57,182 nt of DNA, from positions 1-57,182 of the forward strand of contig CALURG010000015.1 in NCBI GenBank assembly GCA_944323115.1, given 5' to 3'. The position numbers were made by a program, and so were the translations under genes. Below are positions 43,991 to 53,604 of the stretch, piece after piece. The notes beneath the pieces are model-generated. The model was given only the letters and a program-made list of their open reading frames with translations, made no database searches and was not told where the DNA came from. The DNA comes from Candidatus Gastranaerophilales bacterium. Lineage in GTDB: Bacteria; Cyanobacteriota; Vampirovibrionia; Gastranaerophilales; Gastranaerophilaceae. Position 1 is the stretch's first letter; the number at the start of each line of letters is the position of its first letter.

Positions 43991-44010
43991 CGGTTCAAAG
44001 GAAAGAACCG
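43991..44010 (+). repeat. Hairpin in flagellin 5' leader
   Basis: CGGTTC (43991-43996) and GAACCG (44005-44010) with an 8-base purine loop (aaaggaaa), 22 bases before the ATG. The actual ribosome site AAAGGGA lies between hairpin and ATG. The loop itself resembles a ribosome site and could compete for ribosomes or protein. Confidence 0.4.
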
Positions 44011-44032
44011 CAAAAAGAAAAGGGATTTTTAT

Positions 44033-44911
44033 ATGTCTATAATAATTAACAGCAATGTGTCGGCATTGATAGCTCAAAATGCTCTTACAAGAGCGACATG
44101 GAGCATGAATTCCAGTATGGAAAAACTTTCTACCGGCAACCGTATAAACAGAGCAGCTGATGATCCGGCCGGATACTACTATGCTTCAGGCCTGGACGCA
44201 CAGCTTAGAGGAACAAAAGTAGCATATCAAAATGTTGCTTCCGGTTCAAATATGCTTTCACTTGCACAAAGTGACCTACAGGCAATAAATGACCAGCTGG
44301 AAAGAATAAAAGATCTTGCAACCCAATATGCAAATGACACTCTTACAACGGAAGAGCAAAATGCAATAAAAGCCGAAGCTCAGCAAAGAGTTGATGAAAT
44401 CAACAGGATTGTAGAAGAGTCAGAGTTTAATAAAGTAAAACTTCTTGACGGTTCAAAAGACGGAGCACGGCTGCAAGTCGGGCCAAACTCCGATGCCGCA
44501 TCAAATTCCATAAACATAGATGGGGTATTTTTAGATGCATCAACGGGACAAAGCGGAATAAAACTTTTCGGTACGGGTGCAGATCAGTTTGATGACATTG
44601 ATGATGCTTTTTCCAGTACGGACAATGCAGCAAAATTTATCGATATAGTCCAAGCATCCGCTGACACTGTTACTGAAAGAATTGCTACAGCAGGGGCCTA
44701 TCAGGCAAGGTTGACATCTATCAGCGACAACCTTATTACAAAAAATGAAAACCTCACCAGTGCATACAGTACTGTTATGGATACTGATATTGCATCGGAA
44801 ACAGCAAACTTTATCAAAAACCAAATACTACAACAAACCGCATCAGCAATGCTTATTCAGGCCAACCAGTCTTCAGGAGTAATAGCATTGAATCTTATAG
44901 GTTCTTTGTAG
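44033..44911 (+). CDS. fliC: Flagellin (292 aa)
   Basis: Complete flagellin, distinct from the tandem pair. N-terminal MSIIINSNVSALIAQNALTR, SSMEKLSTGNRINRAADDPA, LERIKDLATQYAND; C-terminal DTDIASETANFIKNQILQQT and ending SGVIALNLIGSL. The short variable region is around residues 155-200. ATG at 44033 after AAAGGGA. Convergent with the PBP gene (17-base gap). It has its own elaborate leader (43606-44032). Confidence 0.97.
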   Translation: MSIIINSNVSALIAQNALTRATWSMNSSMEKLSTGNRINRAADDPAGYYYASGLDAQLRGTKVAYQNVASGSNMLSLAQSDLQAINDQLERIKDLATQYANDTLTTEEQNAIKAEAQQRVDEINRIVEESEFNKVKLLDGSKDGARLQVGPNSDAASNSINIDGVFLDASTGQSGIKLFGTGADQFDDIDDAFSSTDNAAKFIDIVQASADTVTERIATAGAYQARLTSISDNLITKNENLTSAYSTVMDTDIASETANFIKNQILQQTASAMLIQANQSSGVIALNLIGSL

Positions 44912-44928
44912 GGTTTTTAAGAAAAATC

Positions 44929-46998
44929 TTAATATTTTACAGGTACAGGCGGCGTAGGCGGATTCAAAGGCGGAGCCGGCTGTACTGTTTTTGGAGCATT
45001 TGGTTCCAAAAACGTATTGTTAAATGATACAGGATTCGGGACTTGATTGTTTGTATTTGTATCCGTATTCAAACTATCACTTCCTGAAATATCCGGTTTT
45101 GGCGGCTCTTCTGTAACATCCTCATCTTCTATATTTTTCACTGCTGATTTAGCAGATCTTTTAAGTTCTATTTCCGGATAATCAAAATCTGTAGAGCCAA
45201 ATTTTTGGGTCGCAACTTTCATTGTCTCTTTCCATATCAAAGCAGGTATAGTACCGCCATATACACCGTTCATTTTTGAGTTGTCATCATTCCCAACCCA
45301 GATACCCGTAACGACATCAGGTGTATATCCATAGAAAGAAGCATCTTTGTTGTCATCTGTTGTACCGGTTTTTGCCGCAGCAGGTTTTCCTATATTTGCA
45401 GCTCTCGCCGTACCGTTTTGAACAACTGTTTTTAACATTGCCGTAATAACTGCCGCCGTGTTAAGATTCAAAACTTTCATAACCCTTGTTTTGGGTGCCT
45501 GATAAATAACTTTTCCTCTTGATGTTTCTACCCTTTCTATAGAATACGGGTTTACTTTAAAACCGCCGTTTGCAAAGGCACCGTATGCAATTGTCATTTC
45601 GTACAATTTTACACCGTTGGAGCCAAGTGCAATTGTCATGTCGTACTCAAGAGGCGTTGTAATCCCCATTGAACGTGCTATACCAATAACGGAACGTACT
45701 CCTACATCTTTTATCAGCCTTGCAGCCATAACGTTTGATGAGATGGTCAATCCCATAAACAACGGCAAGTGACCTCTGTATCTGTTGCCGTAGTTGTGAG
45801 GTTTCCATCCGTTAAGGTTAACCGGTGTATCCTCAAGCATATCATTCGGGCCCCAGCCTTTTTCTATAGCGGCTGCATAAACAAAAGGTTTAAAGGCAGA
45901 TCCCGGCGGTCTGATTGATTGTGTAATCCTGTCATACTGGCTCTTGTTATAATTTTTACCTCCGATATATACATAAATTTCACCTGTTATCGGAGAGAAA
46001 GAAAATACCGCTGCCTGTCTTGAACCGCCTGAACCCAAATTTTTGATAACAGCATTTTCAGCGGCTTTTTGAGCAGCATAGTTTAGTGTTGTAACAACTT
46101 TATATCCGCCTTGAGAAATTTCTGTCTCGTCAAACCCGAGATTTTCAAGTTCTTTCATTGCATAGTCAACAAAATAAGGTGCTCTGTTTAAAGAATATAT
46201 ATCCGGATTCGGATTTAAGTGCAAATCCTCATTTTTTGCGGCTTCGTACTCTTTTCTCGTAATGTATCTCATCTTATACATTCTGCCAAGAACCTGGTTG
46301 CGTCTTTCTATGGCAAGTTTTTTATTGTTGTAAGGAGAATAAACGGAAGGAGCCTGCGGCAAGCCTGCTATCAAAGCAGCCTCTGCGAGTGTCAAATCCT
46401 TCAGTGTTTTGTTAAAATATATTTGAGCGGCACCTGCAATACCGTATGCACCGGAGCCTAAGTAAACATTGTTCAAATACATTTCAAGTATTTGATCTTT
46501 TGAAATTGTTTTTTCTATTCTTGCAGCAACAATAAATTCTTTTATTTTTCTGTCAAAAGTTTTTTCATTACTCAAAAAGAGTATTCTCGCAAGCTGCTGT
46601 GTAATAGTACTTGCACCCTGTGACAAACTGCCCGTAGAAATATTTACTATCATTGAACGGGCAAGACCGACAGGGTCGTATCCTCTGTGATGGTAAAAAT
46701 TTTTGTCTTCCGTTGCAATAATTGCATTTTTTATATTGTCCGGTACATTTTTTATATCAACTTTTTCAAATTTGTATGCCGTAAAAGTTTTTATTACCTC
46801 ATTGTCCGCAGAGTAGAACTTTGTAACAACATTCGGTTTAAAATCCTCAAGATGCTGAATAGGCGGAAGTGAAGCCAAATACAAATTTACGCCTATAAAA
46901 CCTGCAAGTGCCATTGAAACAAGCATGACAAAAAGTTGTTTTATAGGGCTGTTTTTTTTAGGGTTTTTAAACTTTTTAGGCATTTCAAATTCTGACAT
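44929..46998 (-). CDS. mrcA: Class A penicillin-binding protein (PBP1A type)
   Basis: 689-aa bifunctional peptidoglycan glycosyltransferase/transpeptidase. One N-terminal membrane helix (residues about 20-42). The GT51 domain has catalytic Glu97 in ATEDKNFYHHRG, then GASTITQQLARILFL and LNNVYLGSGAYGI. The transpeptidase domain has S367-A-F-K370, S420-S-N422 and K543-T-G-T. The tail is Pro/Asn/Thr-rich and disordered (PPLNPPTPPVP at the end). Probably monocistronic. Confidence 0.97.
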   Translation of the reverse strand: MSEFEMPKKFKNPKKNSPIKQLFVMLVSMALAGFIGVNLYLASLPPIQHLEDFKPNVVTKFYSADNEVIKTFTAYKFEKVDIKNVPDNIKNAIIATEDKNFYHHRGYDPVGLARSMIVNISTGSLSQGASTITQQLARILFLSNEKTFDRKIKEFIVAARIEKTISKDQILEMYLNNVYLGSGAYGIAGAAQIYFNKTLKDLTLAEAALIAGLPQAPSVYSPYNNKKLAIERRNQVLGRMYKMRYITRKEYEAAKNEDLHLNPNPDIYSLNRAPYFVDYAMKELENLGFDETEISQGGYKVVTTLNYAAQKAAENAVIKNLGSGGSRQAAVFSFSPITGEIYVYIGGKNYNKSQYDRITQSIRPPGSAFKPFVYAAAIEKGWGPNDMLEDTPVNLNGWKPHNYGNRYRGHLPLFMGLTISSNVMAARLIKDVGVRSVIGIARSMGITTPLEYDMTIALGSNGVKLYEMTIAYGAFANGGFKVNPYSIERVETSRGKVIYQAPKTRVMKVLNLNTAAVITAMLKTVVQNGTARAANIGKPAAAKTGTTDDNKDASFYGYTPDVVTGIWVGNDDNSKMNGVYGGTIPALIWKETMKVATQKFGSTDFDYPEIELKRSAKSAVKNIEDEDVTEEPPKPDISGSDSLNTDTNTNNQVPNPVSFNNTFLEPNAPKTVQPAPPLNPPTPPVPVKY

Positions 46999-47157
46999 TT
47001 CTATATTTTATCCGTAACCTTATACAGAGTAATATTATCAGAGAAAACAATTTAACACAAACACTCTTGTACAATCTTGTAAAGATTTTATAAAGAGCGG
47101 AATAAACAGTGGTAAAATTAAATAATAGACGAGGATGTATGGAAAAAGGAGATTTAT

Positions 47158-48276
47158 ATGATTCCTATAGTTGACTTAAAAAGACAGTACAAACAAACAG
47201 GTGCTGAAATTGAAAAAGCTGTTGTAGATGTTTTACGTTCCGGCTCATATATTTTGGGTCCAAATACAAAAGCTCTTGAGCAGGAGTTTGCAAAATATTT
47301 AGGTACAAAACATGCAATAGGTTTGAATTCCGGAACAGATGCACTCCACCTTGCATTGAGAGCATTGGATATCGGAAAAGGAGACGAAGTTATTACCGTT
47401 GCATTTACATTTGTTGCAACAACTGAGTCTATTGAAATTGTCGGTGCAACTCCTGTATTTGTTGATATCGATCCCGACACATTCAATATGGATGTGACAC
47501 AAATAGAGTCCAAAATTACACCTAAAACAAAAGCAATCATGCCTGTTCACCTCTACGGACAGCCTGCCAATATGGAAGTAATCATGGATATAGCAAAACG
47601 CTATAACCTGTATGTTATAGAAGACTGCTGCCAGGCAATCGGTGCGGAATTCAAAGGCAAAAAAGTCGGCTCATTCGGTGATATAGGATGCTACAGTTTC
47701 TTCCCGACCAAAAACTTAGGCGGCATGGGTGACGGCGGTATGGCCGTAACAAACAGTGATTACCTGAAAGACAGAATGACAGCTCTGAGAAATCACGGAG
47801 GTGCTGTCAGATATCACCATGATGAAATAGGAGTAAACAGCCGTCTCGATGAAATCCAGTCCGCTATACTTCGTGTAAAAATGAATTACATTGATGAATG
47901 GAACAAAATGAGAAGAGAAGTTGCTCACAGATATACAGAACTTTTCAAAGGCTGTGAAGATGTTCAAACACCAAAAGAACTGGACGACACATATTGTGTT
48001 TATCACCAGTACACAATTAAAGTTCCAAACCGTGATGAAGTACAAAAAATGCTTCAAGAAAACGGCGTAGGTGCAATGCTTTATTATCCTATACCGCTTC
48101 ATATGCAAAAAGTTCATGCACATCTTGGCTACAAGCTGGGCGATTTGCCTAAAACAGAATACGATACACAACATGTAATGAGTCTGCCGATGTTTGCAGA
48201 ATTGACTTTTGAAGAACAAAAAGAAATCGTTCAAAAAGTTAAAGATGCTATTGAAAAATGCAAAACTGCATGTTAG
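47158..48276 (+). CDS. DegT/DnrJ/EryC1/StrS-family aminotransferase
   Basis: 372-aa PLP enzyme of the sugar aminotransferase family. The cofactor lysine is K185 in SFFPTKNLGGMGDGG; the PLP-phosphate site LNSGTDALHLAL and VIEDCCQAIGAEFKGKKVG are present. Such enzymes aminate nucleotide-linked keto-sugars for surface glycans or glycosylation of proteins including flagellin (family knowledge). It stands alone with no sugar dehydratase nearby, so the substrate is unknown. Strong ribosome site AAAGGAG. Confidence 0.93.
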   Translation: MIPIVDLKRQYKQTGAEIEKAVVDVLRSGSYILGPNTKALEQEFAKYLGTKHAIGLNSGTDALHLALRALDIGKGDEVITVAFTFVATTESIEIVGATPVFVDIDPDTFNMDVTQIESKITPKTKAIMPVHLYGQPANMEVIMDIAKRYNLYVIEDCCQAIGAEFKGKKVGSFGDIGCYSFFPTKNLGGMGDGGMAVTNSDYLKDRMTALRNHGGAVRYHHDEIGVNSRLDEIQSAILRVKMNYIDEWNKMRREVAHRYTELFKGCEDVQTPKELDDTYCVYHQYTIKVPNRDEVQKMLQENGVGAMLYYPIPLHMQKVHAHLGYKLGDLPKTEYDTQHVMSLPMFAELTFEEQKEIVQKVKDAIEKCKTAC

Positions 48277-48296
48277 ACGGTAAAAACAAATAATAT

Positions 48297-48330
48297 AAAA
48301 ATGCCTCTTTGTACTTAAAGAGGCATTTTT
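48297..48330. terminator. Strong bidirectional intrinsic terminator
   Basis: AAAAATGCCTCTTT and AAAGAGGCATTTTT form a 14-bp perfect stem around a GTACTT loop, 21 bases after the aminotransferase stop and 44 bases from the rsfS stop. The A/T flanks serve both strands. Confidence 0.92.
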
Positions 48331-48374
48331 TATTAACTATATTTTTTTACATCTGTCTTCAAGATATAAAATAA

Positions 48375-48773
48375 TTACATATTTTCATATTCGGAATATT
48401 CTTTTGACTCTTCTTCCCAGTCTTCTCTTTCAAGTTTGTGTGCATGCGACCAAAACTTTTCTATCGCGTAAGTTTCACGTTCTTCCCTATGAAGGACATG
48501 CACAATCACATCACCGTAGTCCAAAAGATTCCACCTGTTTTTTAAATCATTTTCCTCACCGGCAGGAATACGGTCAAAAAGGTGTTTTATCCTGTCACGA
48601 ACGTATCCCGTGAGAGCTTTTACCTGAGTATTTGTATCGGCTGAACATATTACAAAATAGTCTGCCAAAACCGATACATTGCTGATATTTAAAATAGCAA
48701 TATCTTTACCGAGTTTGTCATCGAGAATTCTTGCTATAACGCTTGCCAATTTGTATGAACTTATTTCCGCCAA
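48375..48773 (-). CDS. rsfS: Ribosome silencing factor RsfS
   Basis: 132 aa, iojap/YbeB family. Binds L14 on the large subunit and blocks subunit joining in starvation. Core: GKDIAILNISNVSVLADYFV, ICSADTNTQVKALTGYVRDR, WNLLDYGDVIVHVLHREERE. TTG start at 48773 with GAGGTAA upstream. The C terminus is acidic (EEESKEYSEYENM). Last gene of the murA-dnaE-mscS-rsfS run. Confidence 0.95.
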   Translation of the reverse strand: MAEISSYKLASVIARILDDKLGKDIAILNISNVSVLADYFVICSADTNTQVKALTGYVRDRIKHLFDRIPAGEENDLKNRWNLLDYGDVIVHVLHREERETYAIEKFWSHAHKLEREDWEEESKEYSEYENM

Positions 48774-48818
48774 CTGTATTACCTCATAAATTTTTGAATA
48801 AATTTATGATAACACAAA

Positions 48819-49706
48819 CTAATTTATATTATTATTTAGAGAAGCATCATCTTTTACAAAGTGAATTGTACGTTGTGGAAAGGGTATTTCTATACCTTTT
48901 TCATCAAATTTTTTCTTTATTGCAAGGTTAAACGCTCTTCCGACTTCCCATTGTTTTATCGGCAAAGTTTTTATTCTTGCTCTGACTATTACGGCAGAAT
49001 CATCAAATTTTTCCACTCCTAAAATCTCAAGCGGTTCCATAACATAATCTTTGGATTCAGAAGATTTTCTAAATTCTTCATCAGTTTCTCTTAAGACCTT
49101 AACTACATTTTCAATATCTTCATCGTAGGAAACACCGATATCAAAAACATAATAAGAAAACTCTCTTGTATAATTTACAACAGTATCAACCATCCCGTTT
49201 CTGATATAATGAACTCTGCCTTTTAGGTCACGAAGTTTTATAAGTTTTATATCGATTTTTTCAACAACACCCTCATGTCCGGAAACCTCAATATAATCTC
49301 CTACACGAATCTGGCCTTCCAAAATCAAAGACAATCCCGTGATAATGTCTTCAAAAAATCTCTTTGCACCAAAACCTACAGCAACACCCAAAACTCCGGC
49401 TGCGGTCAAAATAGGTCTTATATCTATACCGAGTGCGTTTAAAATAAACATTACGGCAAAAATTATAATTATTGTATCAACAATGGATTTTATAATGGAT
49501 TTTAGAGTTATGAGCTGTTTTTTGTACTCAAAGTCATCTTTTTTTTCGATAATTTTATTTGCAAATTTGTCGATTATAAAATTGCTAAGTTTTATCAGTA
49601 AATAGAAAAAAACGAGATTGATTATCATTATCACCCATTTGTTATGAAAAAATTCGGGCAATGTTTTAAATATAAGGTTGTGATGATGTACAAAAAATTC
49701 TATCAT
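48819..49706 (-). CDS. MscS-family mechanosensitive channel
   Basis: 295 aa. Three membrane segments (about 23-45, 65-90, 95-120), then the pore helix ILTAAGVLGVAVGFGAKRFF with Gly/Ala packing, the beta domain EGQIRVGDYIEVSGHEGVVE, and a C-terminal alpha/beta domain. Releases solutes on hypo-osmotic shock. ATG at 49706 after AGGAG; 20 bases after dnaE. Confidence 0.95.
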   Translation of the reverse strand: MIEFFVHHHNLIFKTLPEFFHNKWVIMIINLVFFYLLIKLSNFIIDKFANKIIEKKDDFEYKKQLITLKSIIKSIVDTIIIIFAVMFILNALGIDIRPILTAAGVLGVAVGFGAKRFFEDIITGLSLILEGQIRVGDYIEVSGHEGVVEKIDIKLIKLRDLKGRVHYIRNGMVDTVVNYTREFSYYVFDIGVSYDEDIENVVKVLRETDEEFRKSSESKDYVMEPLEILGVEKFDDSAVIVRARIKTLPIKQWEVGRAFNLAIKKKFDEKGIEIPFPQRTIHFVKDDASLNNNIN

Positions 49707-49726
49707 TTTAAACTCCTAACAACTTT

Positions 49727-52700
49727 TTAATCAAGTGATTTAATTGAAATATCTACTTTCTGCGGAAAATTTTCATTCACTGCATGTACAAGGTCATTTG
49801 AAGAATTAACCCAAAAATGAGAATCGCTCAGTATTCTTACATTTTTGTCTTTCTCTTTAAGTTTCAGCACAAGAGGGTCTTGTCCTTTAAAATTAGCCAA
49901 AACATCTTTCAAACCGACCATTTCTTCAAATGACAATTCATCGTTGATTGACAAAGTAACTATATTGCTGTTTTCAACTGATTTTACGGAATCTACTATA
50001 ATATTGAATTGTTCTTCGTCTCTTTTTTGAATTTTGCCAGAAAGAATAACCTTTTTCTCCGATTCTATGAAAGAATTGTAGTTTATAAGTGTTTTGTGAA
50101 AAGCGACAAACTCAACTTTCCCCGTCAAATCTTCAATTATTCCGGCTTTTAAATATTTCGTCGGATCTTTTTTTGTAGGAATTTGACGAACCTGTGTCAA
50201 CAAACCGCAGACAGTAACAGGCTTGTCATTAGGCATATCTTTAAGCTCAGCAATGGTGTGTGTAGTTAAAAACGGCAGCTTGTCAGCAATTGAAGAAAGC
50301 GGGTGACTTGTAACGTAAAAGCCTAGATATTCTTTTTCAAAAGCCTGAATCTGTTTGTCATCAAATTCTTCATCACTTCCTGTTAAAGTATAAGTATCAA
50401 GTTCAACGCCTGTACTGCTTGTCAATCCGGCAAACAAACTCCCCTGTCCCAGCATTTTCGCTTCATTTTGACGTTTAGCGGAAGCAACCAGCGGTTCAAG
50501 GTTTTCTATAAGCTGTTTTCTGCTTTTTTCAATATTTGAAAAAGCTCCTGATTTTATTAAACTTTCAAGCGTTCTTGAATTCAAAGCTTTAGAGTCTATT
50601 CTTGTGCAAAAGTCATAAAGAGACTTAAACTCTCCTTCTGCACCTTCTCTTTCTTTTTCAATAAGTTCAATAACACCTTCTCCGACATTTTTAATTGATG
50701 CCAGCCCGAAACGTATATTTTTCCCGTCAGGAGTAAATTTTAAATTTGATTTGTTGATATCCGGAGCCAAAACTTTGATACCCAGTTTTTGGCATTCCGC
50801 AATATAGAGCTGTGTTTTTTCCTGGTCGCCGGATACACTTGAAAGCAAAGCACACATGTATTCAACAGGATAATGTGCTTTCAGATACGCTGTCTGATAA
50901 GCTACAAAAGCATATGCCGCTGAGTGGCTTCTGTTAAAACAGTATGCAGCAAATTTTTCTATTTGTTCAAACAATTCTTCAGCAGCTTTTTGGGTCATGC
51001 CGTGATGAGCGGAATTTTGTACAAACAAGCCCTTTTGTTCCGCCATTTTTTCCAGCTGTTTTTTACCCATCATACGGCGTACATTATCTGCCTGACCGAG
51101 TGAATAATCCGCAAGCGTCTGGAAAATCTGCATGATTTGCTCTTGATAAACAATTGTACCGTATGTATCTTTCAAAATCGGTTCCAAATCAGGGTGAGCA
51201 TATTCAATTTTTTGACGTCCGTGTTTTCTTTGTACAAAATCGTCAACCATGCCCGAATTCAAAGGTCCAGGCCTGAACAACGCAACAAGAGCACCCAAGT
51301 CTTCAAAAACAGAAGGTTTCAAATCTTTTACGAGTTTTTTCATCCCTGCTGATTCTAATTGGAAAACGCCGTCTGTGTCGCCTCTTTGCAAAAGGTCAAA
51401 GGTTTCTTTGTCATCCAGAGGAATGTTATTTATGTCTATTTTTTCACCGGTACGTTTTTCTATCATTTTCAATGCACTGTGGATGATAGTAAGGTTTCGA
51501 AGCCCCAAAAAGTCCATCTTCAAAAGGCCTATATGCTCATCTTCTATCATTGTGTATTCCGTAACAATCAAACCTTCTTTTGACGGTTCAACAGGAACAA
51601 TATCTTCCAGAGGCATTTTTGAAATGATTACACCCGCTGCGTGCATGCCTGTATTGTTTTTCAGCCCTTCAATAGCTTTTGCCATATCCACAAGTTTTTT
51701 TACTGTTGAATCGGTATCATACAGCTTTTTAAGCTCCATGCCTTCTTTTAAAGCATCATCTATTTTTATTTTCGGTTCTGCCGGGATAAGCTGTGCCCAC
51801 TGATTGCTTTGAGCAAAAGGTATATCATAAACACGTGCAACAGATTTCATTGCGTTTCTGGCAGCAAGCGTACCGAATGTGATAATCTGACAAACTTTGT
51901 CCGCACCGTATTTTCTTGTAACATAGTCAATTACTTCGCCTCGCCGCTCAACACAAAAGTCGATATCGACATCAGGCATGCTTACACGTTCCGGATTCAA
52001 AAATCTTTCGAACAACAGATTGTGTCTTATCGGATCCAAATCCGTAATCTCTAGAGCATAAGAAACAAGGCTGCCCGCAGCCGAACCTCGTCCCGGACCT
52101 ACCGGAATATCGTTTCTTTTTGCAAAATGAATAAAATCAGAAACAATAAGGAAGTATTCCGCAAATCCCATCTTGTTTATTACACCGAGTTCATAGTCCA
52201 TACGTTCTTTTAGTTTTGGTGTCAAAGAACCGTAACGTTTTTTTATACCTTCTAAAGTCAAATATTCCAAATATGACTCTGAGGTAAAGTTTGGGGGCAG
52301 TTCAAAATAAGGAATATGATATTTGCCCATCTCTATAATCAAATGACACTTTTCAGCCACTTCCACAGTGTTTTTTATACACTGTTCAAACATGTCTGAA
52401 TCCATCCATTTAAAAGCATCTCTAAGCTGCTCCGGCGTTTTTACATAAAACTCGTTGTTTGGGAAGCGGAACCTGTCATTGCTTTCTTTAAGAGAATTTG
52501 TCTGGATACAAAGCAGAGTATCATGCCAATCTGCATCTTCTTTTTTCAGATAATGGCTGTCATTTGTAATAACCATTTTTATGTCTAATTCTTTGGCAAG
52601 TTCAATCAAACCCGGATTTGACATCTTTTGTTTTTCAAGTCCGTGATCTTGAAGTTCTATATAATAATCATCCCCGAAAAGTCCCTTGTAGAACTTTGCT

Positions 52701-53167
52701 GCTTCGTAAGACGCTTCTTTATTTCCCTGAATAAACCCTTGTGCTATTTCTCCTTGCACACACGCAGAAAGACAGATAAGCCCTTCATGATACTTTTCTA
52801 TCAACTCATGATTAATTCTTGGCTTATAATACATGCCCTTGCATTTTGCAATTGAAACCAATTTAACCAGGTTTTTATATCCGATTTGATCTTTTGCGAT
52901 TAAAACCAGGTGGTAAGGATGGGTTTTTGATGGATTTTTTTCCGTTATATCTCCGTCGTAAACATAAAACTCACAGCCGATAAGGGGTTTTAAACCTGCA
53001 CTTTTGGCCTCTTCATACATTTGAATCGCACCATACATATTGCCATGATCTGTGATAGCAACAGCCGGCATGTCATTTTCTTTTGCAAATTTGCACAATT
53101 CTTTAATACGGATTGCACCGTCTAAAAGGCTGTTTTCTGTGTGTAAATGTAGCGGTACGTATTGCAT
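49727..53167 (-). CDS. dnaE: DNA polymerase III alpha subunit
   Basis: 1146 aa from the ATG at 53167 (MQYVPLHLHTENSLLDGAI), chosen because AGGGG lies 8 bases upstream; ATG 53173 and TTG 53191 are alternatives. Replicative polymerase. PHP domain at the N terminus (HLHTENS, AITDHGNMYG), catalytic acidic motif MPDVDIDFCVERR (near 400), the helix-hairpin-helix region with NRSHSAAYA, and a C-terminal OB fold (KPVTVCGLLTQVRQI). Normal length and no intein. Confidence 0.98.
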   Translation of the reverse strand: MQYVPLHLHTENSLLDGAIRIKELCKFAKENDMPAVAITDHGNMYGAIQMYEEAKSAGLKPLIGCEFYVYDGDITEKNPSKTHPYHLVLIAKDQIGYKNLVKLVSIAKCKGMYYKPRINHELIEKYHEGLICLSACVQGEIAQGFIQGNKEASYEAAKFYKGLFGDDYYIELQDHGLEKQKMSNPGLIELAKELDIKMVITNDSHYLKKEDADWHDTLLCIQTNSLKESNDRFRFPNNEFYVKTPEQLRDAFKWMDSDMFEQCIKNTVEVAEKCHLIIEMGKYHIPYFELPPNFTSESYLEYLTLEGIKKRYGSLTPKLKERMDYELGVINKMGFAEYFLIVSDFIHFAKRNDIPVGPGRGSAAGSLVSYALEITDLDPIRHNLLFERFLNPERVSMPDVDIDFCVERRGEVIDYVTRKYGADKVCQIITFGTLAARNAMKSVARVYDIPFAQSNQWAQLIPAEPKIKIDDALKEGMELKKLYDTDSTVKKLVDMAKAIEGLKNNTGMHAAGVIISKMPLEDIVPVEPSKEGLIVTEYTMIEDEHIGLLKMDFLGLRNLTIIHSALKMIEKRTGEKIDINNIPLDDKETFDLLQRGDTDGVFQLESAGMKKLVKDLKPSVFEDLGALVALFRPGPLNSGMVDDFVQRKHGRQKIEYAHPDLEPILKDTYGTIVYQEQIMQIFQTLADYSLGQADNVRRMMGKKQLEKMAEQKGLFVQNSAHHGMTQKAAEELFEQIEKFAAYCFNRSHSAAYAFVAYQTAYLKAHYPVEYMCALLSSVSGDQEKTQLYIAECQKLGIKVLAPDINKSNLKFTPDGKNIRFGLASIKNVGEGVIELIEKEREGAEGEFKSLYDFCTRIDSKALNSRTLESLIKSGAFSNIEKSRKQLIENLEPLVASAKRQNEAKMLGQGSLFAGLTSSTGVELDTYTLTGSDEEFDDKQIQAFEKEYLGFYVTSHPLSSIADKLPFLTTHTIAELKDMPNDKPVTVCGLLTQVRQIPTKKDPTKYLKAGIIEDLTGKVEFVAFHKTLINYNSFIESEKKVILSGKIQKRDEEQFNIIVDSVKSVENSNIVTLSINDELSFEEMVGLKDVLANFKGQDPLVLKLKEKDKNVRILSDSHFWVNSSNDLVHAVNENFPQKVDISIKSLD

Positions 53168-53277
53168 TTCCATCCCCTGTATATAGAACAATTAAAACAC
53201 ACAAAAAAATGATTTTCAGCAGAATTTATAGAAAAGTAAATTTTTAAAATATAAAAAACAAATTACTAAATAACTCG

Positions 53278-53604
53278 CTATTTTGCAGAAGAATTTTTGT
53301 CTATGCCGATATCTTCGAGTGTTTTTATGAAATTTTCCGCAGCCGCTTTTTGGATTTCCGGAGGTACAACACGCAAAAGCTCAACCGTTTTTGAAATAAC
53401 AGGATCTTTGTCATACCAGCGGTTTCCGTTTATAGGCTTAACCATTTCATAAAATTTGTCTATGGTTTCTTTTGAAACTTTTTCTTCAATTTTTGCAAGA
53501 AAAACCTCTGCCTGAGCTCTTAATTCATCCTGATAATTTTTCAAAAGCTCAACTACTTCCATCAAAACCGGGTCATGATCATACCATCTTTTATATTGAG
53601 GCAT
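53278..53604 (-). CDS. Small two-repeat RWYD protein, unknown
   Basis: 108 aa made of two copies of one helical unit: R6-W-Y-D-x-D-P-V followed by VVELLKNYQDELRAQAEVFL, and R62-W-Y-D-K-D-P-V followed by TVELLRVVPPEIQKAAAENF. No named domain. ATG at 53604 after AAAGGAA; it overlaps the end of murA by 14 bases and precedes dnaE by 110 bases. The conserved WYDxDP start of each unit suggests a binding surface. Likely lineage-specific. Confidence 0.75.
   Translation of the reverse strand: MPQYKRWYDHDPVLMEVVELLKNYQDELRAQAEVFLAKIEEKVSKETIDKFYEMVKPINGNRWYDKDPVISKTVELLRVVPPEIQKAAAENFIKTLEDIGIDKNSSAK

Larger units (their letters stand above)
43606..44032. other. 427-base divergent regulatory region (adk / flagellin)
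   Basis: No gene. It holds the adk promoter, and several repeats on the flagellin side: an inverted repeat at 43842-43866, the flagellin 16-mer at 43857-43872, an 11-mer GTCTAAACAGA at 43905-43915 also found (minus strand) at 783-793, a palindrome at 43933-43948 and a hairpin at 43991-44010. This is the most structured non-coding stretch in the window. Confidence 0.7.
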
